Below, piece after piece: positions 1 through 6,597 of a stretch of 10,214 bases of DNA. A model generated the notes under the pieces. The model was not told the origin of the DNA. It was given only the letters and a program-made list of their open reading frames with translations, and searched no databases. A program made the position numbers and the translations under genes. The DNA comes from Candidatus Poribacteria bacterium. Lineage in GTDB: Bacteria > Poribacteria > WGA-4E > UBA9662. Position 1 is the stretch's first letter, and each line of letters opens with the position of its first letter. The stretch covers positions 1-10,214 of the forward strand of contig PACG01000163.1 of assembly GCA_002699335.1 (NCBI GenBank), read 5' to 3'.

Positions 1-1
1 G

Positions 2-166
2 CTAGTGAATGGCTATTTGTCGTAAAACGGCAACCAATGGTTGCAGCCTGGGGCGCAGAGAATTCGGAGGCAAATACGAACTAGCTAGGGAATAAGGCTT
101 TAGCCTTTGCACGAATGACAGCCCCTCAATCTTGGCTAACTTGGGTTCGTGTCGTTTCTCGCTCAG
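2..166 (-). pseudogene. Fragment of an unrecognised protein starting 'SEKRHE..LAKIE'
   Basis: Minus-strand reading from 166 to a TAG at 2-4 gives about 54 codons beginning LSEKRHEPKLAKIEG, with CTG where a start would be. The same N-terminal peptide occurs as MSEKRYESELAKIERRL, with a real ATG, at 8648 (-). The two DNA stretches are clearly related over about 70 bp (roughly 100-172 and 8579-8655). Here the ATG has become CTG and the reading after about residue 25 no longer resembles the other copy. The peptide is charged and could start a helix, but I do not recognise the family. What is seen is the shared peptide; that it is the 5' end of a once-functional gene is inference. No ribosome binding site is evident. 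Confidence 0.35.
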
Positions 167-172
167 AGGTGC
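100..172. repeat. MSEKR repeat, copy 1
   Basis: About 70 bp that align with 8579-8655 in the same orientation. The shared core on the plus strand is CCTCAATCTTGGCTAACTTG here and CTCTCAATCTTAGCTAGTTC in the other copy. Many differences fall at third codon positions of the minus-strand frame, which fits a decayed coding paralogue better than a recent insertion. Confidence 0.5.
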
Positions 173-282
173 AGTTGTTGCGCTTGGCCAAGCGATTGCT
201 GTAGACTATCGGCTTATAACTGGCGGTTCATTTACTGAAAAAATTTGATTCTGAAGTAGCCGTTTTACGTTACGAAACTGCT
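173..282. other. Stretch with no recognised gene
   Basis: Between the MSEKR repeat and repeat C. A plus-strand frame from about 236 reads LLKKFDSEVAVLRYETALIE and runs on into repeat C, but stops lie upstream and I cannot assign a family. It may be the decayed upstream part of the same element. Confidence 0.3.
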
Positions 283-505
283 CTTATTGAAACCCGCGCT
301 AAAGATAACCGGTGTATGAGGTAATCAGGCGGGTAGCAGCTGCCCTAGTTTCTTTCTTTTTCTGGCACACTGAATAACACGTCTAAAAACAACCCCCACC
401 AAAGTGATTCACTCCTTTTTCCCCTGTGATTGGCAGTTTCACTGACGGGCTTGAGACTCTGTATAGGCTGTTGGGGGTTGCGATCTTTGCTTATCACTAT
501 TAAAA
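283..505. repeat. Repeat C, copy 1 (with internal inverted repeat)
   Basis: About 220 bp related, in direct orientation, to 3766-4024. Anchors are GAAACCCGCGCTAAAGATAA (GAAACCCGAGCAAAAGATAA in copy 2) on the left and TTGGCAGTTTCACTGACGGG (TTGGCAGTTTCACCGATGGG in copy 2) on the right; both copies end in TATTAAA. Copy 1 holds an inverted repeat, CAACCCCCACCA (390-401) against TGTTGGGGGTTG (469-480), 11 of 12 positions complementary, which could fold as a long hairpin. Plus-strand frames in both copies contain the peptide RAKDN followed, after a frameshift, by VYEVIRRVAA here and VYGAIKRISA in copy 2, so the element may be partly decayed coding sequence. Family not recognised. Confidence 0.6.
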
Positions 506-659
506 GGATATAGGAGTAGAGTGGGCTTGGCTTCATTATTCCAACAACCAAATTAGCAGTAGAATAGCCTTTTGCTAAATTCGTCGGTACGACTCGTAAA
601 CTCATTATATATTAAGAAAGTAAAGCCAAGCCTCAGTATTTGTAACGATCTCCGTTATT
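506..659. other. Non-coding stretch
   Basis: No gene recognised. It holds a 10-bp inverted repeat, GGCTTGGCTT (524-533) and AAGCCAAGCC (623-632), separated by about 90 bp. This may be chance. It lies downstream of the LamG-like gene, which ends at 660. Confidence 0.3.
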
Positions 660-1387
660 CTAGCTCTTTAGTTTTGCCCAGACGGCCGCCAACTTTCTTG
701 AAGAAGAAACAGGCATTTTATCCGGGTGAAAATTGGGATCTCCTTCCCCGGTTCCGATGGAAATATTATCAATATATACCTCCAGAACTGCATGGTCAGG
801 GTGACTGCCAAAGAAAAACCAGTCCAGACTAGGATTGTCAGGCTCTCTGAATTTAAAGTCATCAGCGACTTTCTTGCCATCTACATAGAAATCGAATTTC
901 TTAGTCTTAAAATTCATGACGATATGGTAGTATTCCATTCACCATGCTTGATCTCAAAAATGTCGACATCCCAATCTTTACCATCGGTTGATTTGAGTTT
1001 TCCTCCCTTAATTGTAAAAACAGTACCTGCTCCCCATCTCACTGGTCCGCCACCTAAATACCATATCATCTGGCTGGCCTTTATTTCCTTGCGTGAGTGT
1101 AACGAAACATGCTGAATATCCGCATGGGCTCCCGGGAATTTCCTGACAACCATCTCGCCTCCTCCTACCAAGAGGCTTTTCCCTATGTTGCCAAAAGCAA
1201 TATCACCTTGAACATTAGCACCTTTTGCTTTCCAATGTACAACTGCGGCCCATGTGTCCTGACCGACGATATTACCATTGGCTAAGTTATCGAAATCCTC
1301 CCGATACCAAATTTCAGCGTAACTGACCGACATGAACAACCAGCTAGCCAGAATAAGACTACTGATCATTAATTTTGAATGTACCAT
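660..1387 (-). pseudogene. Secreted LamG/concanavalin-like protein, frameshifted
   Basis: The first part (1387 to about 930) begins with a signal peptide: K5, a hydrophobic run to about residue 20, and a likely cut after SYA before EIWYREDF. It continues with a beta-rich stretch (DFDNLANGNIVGQDTW, then WYLGGGPVRWGAG) typical of LamG/concanavalin-like jelly rolls in poribacterial secreted proteins. Near 930 the frame breaks at HGEWN. The neighbouring frame carries the natural continuation (YYHIVMNFKTKKFDFYVDGK, then DNPSLDWFFFG, then VYIDNISIG), the last strands of the same fold, and ends at 660 with LAAVWAKLKS, a tail of the kind seen on such proteins. Joined, the product would be about 240 residues. 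A single indel separates the halves, so this may be a recent pseudogene or an assembly error. The likely role is carbohydrate or matrix binding outside the cell; no catalytic residues are visible. Confidence 0.75.
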
Positions 1388-1388
1388 C

Positions 1389-1589
1389 TTATTGACCCCT
1401 TATACTTATAGTCCTTTCGTTTTTGGCAGATCTCATTTGAGAGGAAGGTTCCTTTGCCAGTAATGTCCTTGTGGGTATGAAACGAAACCATACTAAGCCT
1501 GTATAGGCATCCGTGGAATTCTGCACGGCGGTGATTCTGAAGTAGAAGCTTTCATGAAATGGTGGCTGACCTTTGTTCTTCTTGACCAT
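1389..1589 (-). CDS. Small ORF, 66 aa, doubtful
   Basis: Minus-strand ORF starting MVKKNKGQPPFHESFYF and ending one base before the ATG of the LamG-like gene. An AAGGGG motif lies 13 nt upstream, which is rather far. No domain, signal peptide or membrane segment is recognisable. The tight spacing could mean translational coupling, but the ORF may equally be chance in the space between two minus-strand genes. It is reported because nothing else explains this interval. Confidence 0.2.
   Translation of the reverse strand: MVKKNKGQPPFHESFYFRITAVQNSTDAYTGLVWFRFIPTRTLLAKEPSSQMRSAKNERTISIRGQ
1396..1401 (-). promoter_or_regulatory. Ribosome binding site of the LamG-like gene
   Basis: On the minus strand AAGGGG stands 8 nt before the ATG at 1387. 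This supports that start, as does the signal peptide that follows directly. Confidence 0.55.
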
Positions 1590-1663
1590 ATTGGCAGCTA
1601 TTCCCCTTTTGTTTTAGTGTCGGATAACCCGGCTCAAATCCAGTTACTGTTAATAGCAAAGTA

Positions 1664-2497
1664 TTATTCGTCCGTAAGATCCAAACGGCTTTTGTCAGGT
1701 GTGCAAACCCGAGGGCTAGTAATTTTGAAACTCTCTATTTTGTTCCCAATCACACTTCTGCACTTCTCTTCAATTACATTGTAGTTGCTATCAGCTCGAT
1801 TGAAATTGAACGGCTCCCATAAACTAACGCATTTGTTATTCATATATCGAATTCGTCCTGACGGGTTGTTGGATCTGGCGTGTAACATAAAAGGATGCAA
1901 AATAACAATATCTCCCGCCGAGGCTGTTAACTCTCTAAAGTCACTGCAATCTTTGGCAAAGCGGTTCCAACCATAGGTGTGATTAACACCCGCCGGATGT
2001 TGGCAAAGAAATTTGATAATGTGATCCACTGAATCTGGGATAAAGAAAGTCCCACCACTTCGGGGTTTAATGTCGCTCCAGATCACTAACACCAACAAGG
2101 CTTGTTCTGGACTATCCAAAAAGTGTTTAAAAAACCAACCGTCTTTGTGATAGCCGGTTGATTCAGAACCAGGCGGCTGCCACTCTTGATCAGCACCAAC
2201 ACTAAAATTGATATTAAAGCCATCACCCACCTTAAGGCTTCTGGTTTCTATTTGCTCTTCGCCACCGAGAAAATCGCAAACGACTTCATAAGCCAGCGGT
2301 GAAAATTCTGACATGTGCACCTGCTGATTGCTGGGGTACATCTTGGCCCCATCTGCCGGCCAAGTTGAAGGTCTATCTAGTTCAATCCCATTGATTCGAT
2401 TGAAATTAGCGATCCATTCGGCGGCTAATTTCCTACAAAAAGCATCTTCAATGAAGACGAAATTATCGCGTAAAAAATCGGTTTTGTATTGATTCAT
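1664..2497 (-). CDS. Phytanoyl-CoA dioxygenase (PhyH) family protein
   Basis: Complete 277-residue ORF of usual PhyH length, a non-haem Fe(II)/2-oxoglutarate dioxygenase, cytoplasmic (no signal peptide). The N-terminus reads DNFVFIEDAFCRKLA, the usual 'gets-up-to-oxidise' opening helix and strand. The facial triad is visible: YHKDGWF gives H117 and D119, and ILHPFMLHARSNN gives the distal H206. GRIRYMNN supplies R215 or R217 for the 2-oxoglutarate carboxylate. GGTFFIPDS (148-156) is the strand between them. The family hydroxylates varied small molecules and lipids; the substrate cannot be told from the sequence. It lies downstream of, and on the same strand as, a decayed second PhyH (2555-3371) and upstream of the LamG-like gene. 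No strong ribosome binding site is seen before the ATG. Every key residue is present, so it is likely functional. Confidence 0.88.
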   Translation of the reverse strand: MNQYKTDFLRDNFVFIEDAFCRKLAAEWIANFNRINGIELDRPSTWPADGAKMYPSNQQVHMSEFSPLAYEVVCDFLGGEEQIETRSLKVGDGFNINFSVGADQEWQPPGSESTGYHKDGWFFKHFLDSPEQALLVLVIWSDIKPRSGGTFFIPDSVDHIIKFLCQHPAGVNHTYGWNRFAKDCSDFRELTASAGDIVILHPFMLHARSNNPSGRIRYMNNKCVSLWEPFNFNRADSNYNVIEEKCRSVIGNKIESFKITSPRVCTPDKSRLDLTDE

Positions 2498-2540
2498 ATT
2501 TGCTGATCTATGTTTTTATTGCCCTTGGTTGTGGTATTCA

Positions 2541-2559
2541 GCTAAACCCGCGATTTAGC
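2541..2559. repeat. Small hairpin between PhyH gene and PhyH pseudogene
   Basis: GCTAAA and TTTAGC (6-bp perfect stem) enclose a 7-nt loop, CCCGCGA. It overlaps the likely stop of the pseudogene at 2555. No T-run follows on either strand, so it is not a standard terminator; it could be an operator or chance. Confidence 0.3.
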
Positions 2560-3371
2560 AGTAACTAGGTTGGTCATCTCCCATCTGTCCTGAACCTGGC
2601 TGAAAGACTGGCTCCTCTTTTCTCCGTTTACCCGGTTGCCGCTCGCACTTCATCCGGCCACTCCTCCCACATATCTTCGTAGGGTGTCTCGGTTCCTCGG
2701 CCTCCCGCGGCGTGTAATCGCAGAGCACCGCTTCCCTCAACTGTAATGTTTCAGAGTGGCTCCAACCGGCGGTGTGAGCTAGAAGTCGGTGATCCGCTGC
2801 TTGTAGACCTAGTTGCGGGCTAGGCCTTCGGCTCTGATCATTAGGTCGTAAATGATCTTATGCGTGCCCAGCCAGACGGTGAATGCTCCCCCATGGTGGA
2901 ATAGGCACAATGAGCCCCACGGCGCTAATCCCCGGCTTCAGCAGCGTTTCGAAGGGGGTTGTGAGACTGTCGGGGGCCGACGTCGCAGTGGCAAACCAGA
3001 GGCTGTTCCGTCGTGTCGCCCATCGGCAACCGGCAGTAGATGCTGCGAACGCAGTCCGGCAGGTCGAACCTGCCTACCCCGAGAAGTTGCCCGGCCCAAC
3101 CAACGATGATGGGATATGCTACCATCATCCGTAACAGCCACTCCTCATGCTCGAGTTCGCGCTATTTCCAGGTGTACCCGATCTTGCAATTTGCCTCCGC
3201 TTCGGATGTTTCCTCATCTGGGCGCCAGGGGCCGATCCAGGTAGTTTTGGCTCGGCCCCTGGCTTCATCCGATCCGGCGCGCCTCATCAGTTCCGGGTTG
3301 AGCACGCCCTTTTTGATCAGGTATCCCTGGCGTTTAAAAAAGCTGATTTCTTTGGCTGATAATCGGTCCAT
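2555..3371 (-). pseudogene. Phytanoyl-CoA dioxygenase (PhyH) family pseudogene
   Basis: Read from the ATG at 3371 (-): MDRLSAKEISFFKRQGYLIK is a normal PhyH N-terminus, then WIGPWRPDEETSEAEANCK and IGYTWK, where a TAG interrupts. The same frame continues REL.HEEWLLRMMVAYP, then GWAGQLLG, DCVRSIYCRLPMGD and VCHCDVGP, whose HCD is the HxD iron-binding motif. The frame breaks near 2890 and resumes as AFTVWLGTHKIIYDLMIRAEG, with further stops. After RITDF about 50-60 codons, including the distal-histidine region, seem lost, and the tail LREAVLCDYTPREAEEPRH appears in another frame. Two or more stops, at least two frameshifts and a deletion make it non-functional. The motifs differ from the intact gene at 1664-2497, so this is a separate PhyH subfamily, not a recent duplicate. 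Confidence 0.82.
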
Positions 3372-3765
3372 AGTAAAAAACGAAGCGGACATGGGCGAGT
3401 GATTGAAATAATGCCAAAACGAGGCCGCCCGCCAACAGGAGTTCAATAGGTTTGCTGTCGATGGCATTAATTTCAAACCCGTGATTTGATGTCATAAGGC
3501 CACCGTGGAAGAAATGACTGTAGTCGTCAGACCAACCTACTCTTAGCACAAATGAGCTAATCAAGCGAAGCCTCAAAGTAATCCGCTGCATATCTGATCC
3601 AGTCAAAGAACCCAAGGCAGCTAGCCTCTTCCCCTAAAATTAGACTATGAACCAGGAGCGAATCTACACCACCAAACACGACAAGTCAACCGATACCAGA
3701 ACGGCTAATATCGGTAACGTTGCCAGTGTCCTACAGATTGTCGAACACGAAGATAGCTTTCCACT
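3372..3765. other. Stretch with no recognised gene
   Basis: A minus-strand frame is open over 3334-3615 (MGSLTGSDMQRITLRLRL..., with a hydrophobic run IELLLAGGLVLALF), but it overlaps the start of the PhyH pseudogene in another frame and resembles nothing I know. No repeat, RNA gene or promoter is evident. It probably contains the decayed upstream region of the PhyH pseudogene. Confidence 0.3.
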
Positions 3766-4024
3766 ATTATCACTGAAACCCGAGCAAAAGATAACTCGTG
3801 TACGGGGCAATCAAGCGGATATCAGCAACTGTTGGTACCGTTTCCTTCTGCCAACAAGTCTCTTTTTTCCTGATCCAACGCCCCGAAAAAACTGACCTAA
3901 AAAAGCCCCCCATCCCGACCTCGGCAATCCACCTCTTTGTCATCAGTGGTTGGCAGTTTCACCGATGGGGCTTGATACTTTTGTGGTCAGTTGGGGTTGC
4001 TATCTATAGCTTATCGTTATTAAA
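3766..4024. repeat. Repeat C, copy 2 (with long imperfect inverted repeat)
   Basis: Diverged direct copy of 283-505, about 36 bp longer. It holds an imperfect inverted repeat: 3876-3914 against 3964-3999, with matching blocks ACTGACC/GGTCAGT and AAGCCCC..ATC/GATGGGGCTT and outer CAAC..CCCC/GGGGTTG. The arms could form a long stem around a roughly 50-nt loop. A plus-strand frame from 3798 through the element to 4067 reads VYGAIKRISATVGTVSFCQQ and later WGLILLWSVGVAIYSLSLLN, a possible membrane segment. The right end lies 3 bp from the stop codon of the convergent flagellin relic, so the element is either an insertion there or the former 3' flank of that gene. Confidence 0.6.
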
Positions 4025-4026
4025 TT

Positions 4027-4290
4027 CTATTTCAGTAATGACTGTATGTTCTGTGATATTTGGTTAGCTTGTGCCAGTAAGCTGTGCCCGACAGGCTCGG
4101 TATTTGCGCGCGGTATAAAGTTACTGGCGTCAAAAGCGAAATCAGTGTCACGGATAGGAGAGGCAGGAGATTCAGTGTTCTAGCTACCTGACATCAGGTT
4201 GGAGTTGGCAAAACCCAACCAATTCTGGACAACACCTAAGTTGGAGCGTTGATCGTTGATAAAGTTGATGACACCGTTTAACAGATGTGT
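4027..4290 (-). pseudogene. Flagellin, decayed C-terminal fragment
   Basis: Minus-strand reading gives VINFINDQRSNLGVVQNWLG, then FANSNLMSGS, a TAG at 4180-4182, then IRDTDFAFDASNF and, at the end, LLAQANQISQNIQSLLK and a TAG at 4027-4029. This is the conserved flagellin C-terminal (D0/D1) helix pattern, in which INFINxQRxxLGxxQNRL, xIxDTDFAxExxxxxRxQIL and LAQANQxxQxxLSLL occur in this order. Between SNF and LLAQ the shifted frame reads RAQIPSLSGTA, the expected sequence, so a frameshift and a compensating one flank it. The usual arginine of QNRLGF is tryptophan. The N-terminal conserved region and variable middle are not seen upstream; 4290-4418 holds nothing recognisable. Intact flagellin polymerises outside the cell as the flagellar filament; this copy cannot. 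No other flagellar gene is in the window. Confidence 0.75.
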
Positions 4291-4418
4291 TAAGGATGGA
4301 GATAGAATGCGCAGATGAAAAAAAGTAGATGACGAGGCGAAATAAGAAAATGTTGGCGGTTCTGGTAGATTGAGAATTGAGCAGAAGATCGGAGGTTTTT
4401 CATTTGTAACGGCAATTT

Positions 4419-5061
4419 TTAATCTTTAGCCCTTTGGATTTTCTCTAATGCCTTCGCCGCAGCAATCCGAACGCTACTAGCTGGATCTTTTAATGCTTCA
4501 ACCAAATCGGGAATCGCATCTTTCGCTCTGGTTCCGATAATGCCTAAGGACTCTGCTGCTCCTCGACGAATATTTGGATTTGGATCCAGCAATGCTTGAG
4601 ATAAAACAGGAATCGTATTTTGTAATTCTAGGTTTGTTAGCACTCTTGTTGTCGCTTGACGCACATACCAATGCTTATCCATCAGTGCTTGGGTCATAGA
4701 AATGATAGCTTCTGGGGACCCTATTTTTCCTAGTGCTTCTGCTGCATATGCACGAACATCCGCAACTTCATCTTTTAAGAGCTTAACCAAAACAGAAACT
4801 GCCCCTTCTGAGGTTGTTTCCCTCAAAGCCTCTGCGGCATTGATACGGACACCATAATCTGGATCCTGTAGCGCATAGCGAACTTGTTGTGTATCCTTCT
4901 ATCTCCCCGAGGGCTGAGGCGGATTTACGCGCCTTCTCATCCTGTTGTAGCTCCTGTCTCAGTAACTCTCTGCAGGTTGGTAACTCCACTGGCCCGGAGT
5001 CCAATGATTCCCTTAGTTGCTGTCAATGGTAACTTAGCTGTCGTTTCTTGTGTTCTTCTGC
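4419..5061 (-). pseudogene. HEAT-repeat protein, broken 5' part
   Basis: From about 4895 down to the TAA at 4419 one frame gives about five HEAT repeats with the usual helix-pair pattern: DPDYGVRINAAEALRE, DEVADVRAYAAEALGKIG, DKHWYVRQATTRVL, DPNPNIRRGAAESLGIIG and DPASSVRIAAAKALEKI. A frame change near 4890-4905 links this to another frame reading LPTCRELLRQELQQDEKARK then SASALGEIE, which precedes it naturally. Further upstream the same frame carries an in-frame TGA (after KKRQLSYH) and then the EEHKKRQ stretch to about 5061. The 135-residue downstream part (4419-4826) would be an openly readable ORF on its own, but it starts inside a repeat, so I treat it as the remnant of a longer gene. 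HEAT repeats form a protein-binding scaffold; the partner is unknown. Confidence 0.75.
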
Positions 5062-5120
5062 CCCATAACCGGATCAGCCAAGATCGTGGTCATCTAGCCC
5101 CAGCTATATGATGTTTTTGA

Positions 5121-5319
5121 CCTCTGGGCGTTCAGCAGGATAAGGTTTTGGTTGTTATTTTCCCGAAGGTCAATGATTATCATCAGGGCTTGAAGTATAT
5201 GATTGTTACAGCACCTGATAATGTTCGTTTGAGATTGGTAGAATGGCCATGGATAAAATTTTGAGGGCACCAGTAAGAGATTATCAGAAACAGTTTGTGG
5301 ATTCTAATTACTTTTGAGA
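5121..5319 (+). pseudogene. Unrecognised degenerate coding fragment
   Basis: A plus-strand frame from 5121 reads VQQDKVLVVIFPKVNDYHQG then LKYMIVTAPDNVRLRLVEWPW before a stop. The neighbouring frame continues plausibly as DKILRAPVRDYQKQFVDSNY and ends in TGA at about 5317. The two halves read like one protein C-terminus interrupted by a single indel. I do not recognise the family. It lies just upstream of the aldo/keto reductase promoter region and has no visible start, so it would be a 3' remnant. Confidence 0.3.
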
Positions 5320-5326
5320 CTCATGA

Positions 5327-5355
5327 TTTACTTTTGGCTGATTATGTCATATACT
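5327..5355 (+). promoter_or_regulatory. Candidate sigma70-type promoter of the aldo/keto reductase
   Basis: TTTACT (5327-5332), a 17-nt spacer, then TATACT (5350-5355), followed by an AT-rich leader of about 65 nt to the ATG at 5422. The spacing is ideal and the -10 is one base from consensus; the -35 matches 4 of 6. AT-rich DNA makes such matches common. Confidence 0.35.
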
Positions 5356-5409
5356 GTAGCTGTTTATTATTTTAATATAAGACGAAGTAACAACCAAATA
5401 CAGAAAGCG

Positions 5410-5414
5410 AAGGA
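5410..5414 (+). promoter_or_regulatory. Ribosome binding site deciding the aldo/keto reductase start
   Basis: AAGGA ends 7 nt before the ATG at 5422. This supports that ATG over the upstream in-frame TTG at 5314. Confidence 0.65.
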
Positions 5415-5421
5415 CCAAATA

Positions 5422-6354
5422 ATGGTACCAGATGTAGAACGGAACAGTGGTGGCTTGCCGGTTCGGAAACTGGGCAAGACCGGTCTAAAGGTGTCAAATG
5501 TGGGCTTGGGTGGTGGTCACTTTATCGGCAAAGACCTCGATGAAGCCGGATCCATTCGGCTGCTACACCAAGCGATTGACCAGGGAATGACATTCATGGA
5601 TACGGCTTGGGAGTATGGGCAAGGCGAATCCGAACGCCGAATGGGATTAGGGTTACAAGGTCGTCGCGATCAAGTGATCTTGATGACCAAAGTCTGTGGT
5701 CGTGACGCCAAAACGGCTGAGAAGCAACTGCACGAAAGCCTTAGTCGATTGAAAACTGAAGTGATTGATGTGTGGCAGTTCCACGAAATCAACTACGATA
5801 ACGACGCCGAATTGATATTCCGGGCCGGAGGTGCTATTGAAACGGCACTAGCGGCCAGGCAGGCCGGGAAGATCCGCTATATCGGTTTTACCGGTCATAA
5901 AAGCCCTCATATTTTGCAGACGATGCTAGACCAGGACTTCGACTGGGACACTTGCCAACTGCCGACCAATATCGCTGATGTTCATTACCGCAGTTTTCAG
6001 AAAGGGATACTGCCAGAGTTGAATCGCCGCCATATCGGCGTAATCGGGATGAAAAGTCTGGGTGGGCGCGGTCAATTGGTCACAGAGCTCGGCTTGAGTG
6101 CGGCTCAATGCCGCCGGTATGCTTTGACGTTGTCCATCAGCACCCTCTCCTGTGGCATTGATTCTACGGAAGCACTACAACAAGACCTCGAAATCGGTCG
6201 CAATTTTCAACCGATGACCGAATCTGAGATGCGGGAATTGGAAAGCCTTGTCTCCGAGGAGTCAGGCGATGGCCGGCACGAGTGGTTCAAGAGTACTCAA
6301 TACTACGATTCCCAGTACCATCGAGACCAGCACGGCTTTCCGCAATTTGATTGA
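5422..6354 (+). CDS. Aldo/keto reductase (Tas-type, AKR superfamily)
   Basis: A 310-residue protein, normal AKR length, from the ATG at 5422, chosen because AAGGA precedes it and the fold begins soon after (LPVRKLGKTGLKVSNVGLG). The frame is open back to a TTG at 5314, but the extra 36 residues are hydrophobic and unlike the family. The catalytic tetrad is complete: D60 and Y65 (FMDTAWEYGQGESER), K90 (LMTKVCGR), H121 (QFHEIN). Further (beta/alpha)8-barrel marks are AARQAGKIRYIGFTGH (SN/TGH strand) and VIGMKSLGGRG. The tail has CGIDSTEALQQDLEIGRNFQP and ends with FPQFD; no C-terminal iron-sulphur cluster motif is seen. It is a cytoplasmic NAD(P)H-dependent carbonyl reductase; the substrate is unknown. 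It is the only complete plus-strand gene here and stands alone, with decayed fragments on both sides. Confidence 0.92.
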   Translation: MVPDVERNSGGLPVRKLGKTGLKVSNVGLGGGHFIGKDLDEAGSIRLLHQAIDQGMTFMDTAWEYGQGESERRMGLGLQGRRDQVILMTKVCGRDAKTAEKQLHESLSRLKTEVIDVWQFHEINYDNDAELIFRAGGAIETALAARQAGKIRYIGFTGHKSPHILQTMLDQDFDWDTCQLPTNIADVHYRSFQKGILPELNRRHIGVIGMKSLGGRGQLVTELGLSAAQCRRYALTLSISTLSCGIDSTEALQQDLEIGRNFQPMTESEMRELESLVSEESGDGRHEWFKSTQYYDSQYHRDQHGFPQFD

Positions 6355-6385
6355 CGTTCAACTGCCTCCATTATCAGAGATGTAA

Positions 6386-6597
6386 AGAGCAAATCCTGAA
6401 GAATATCACAAAAACCTGAAATATACTTGTAAGGCTAATAGTATTTCATTAGATGTATTAGGGATTGGCGAGAAATGGATTGGAACTAAACAGAAAACAG
6501 CTGGCTATCTGGATTATGTGAAGGATTTAACTCCAGATGAAATTGTGGTTTGTTGCGATAATGGAGATATGATTATCCCTTCTAAACGAGAAGAAGC
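6386..6597 (+). pseudogene. Fragment resembling a PLOD-type glycosyltransferase domain
   Basis: Starting 31 nt after the aldo/keto reductase stop, one frame reads NPEEYHKNLKYTCKANSISL, then DVLGIGEKWIGTKQKTAGYL, then DYVKDLTPDEIVVCCDNGDM. The order 'small residues, VLGxGExWxG, KxxxxxYLxxxxxxDxIVxxxDxxDxI' resembles the N-terminal glycosyltransferase domain of procollagen lysyl hydroxylases and related bacterial GTs, in which the last motif (LFTDSYDVI) holds the metal-binding DxD-like acid residues. Here the motif is CCDNGDMI. The reading stops making sense after IIPSK, where it meets the next pseudogene at about 6597. With no start and no remainder, it is a roughly 70-codon relic. The match is by eye. 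Confidence 0.5.

Noticed and set aside
524..632. 10-bp inverted repeat GGCTTGGCTT / AAGCCAAGCC
   Set aside because: Arms about 90 bp apart with little extension; compatible with chance, not a terminator.
726..1115. Plus-strand 129-residue ORF
   Set aside because: Antisense to the LamG-like gene, which has a signal peptide and matching fold; the plus frame resembles nothing.
3334..3615. Minus-strand 93-residue ORF with a hydrophobic run
   Set aside because: Overlaps the recognisable PhyH pseudogene start in another frame and has no family resemblance or ribosome binding site.
5314..5421. N-terminal extension of the aldo/keto reductase starting at a TTG (36 hydrophobic residues)
   Set aside because: No ribosome binding site, unlike the family, and a good AAGGA stands before the ATG at 5422; the promoter candidate also lies inside it.
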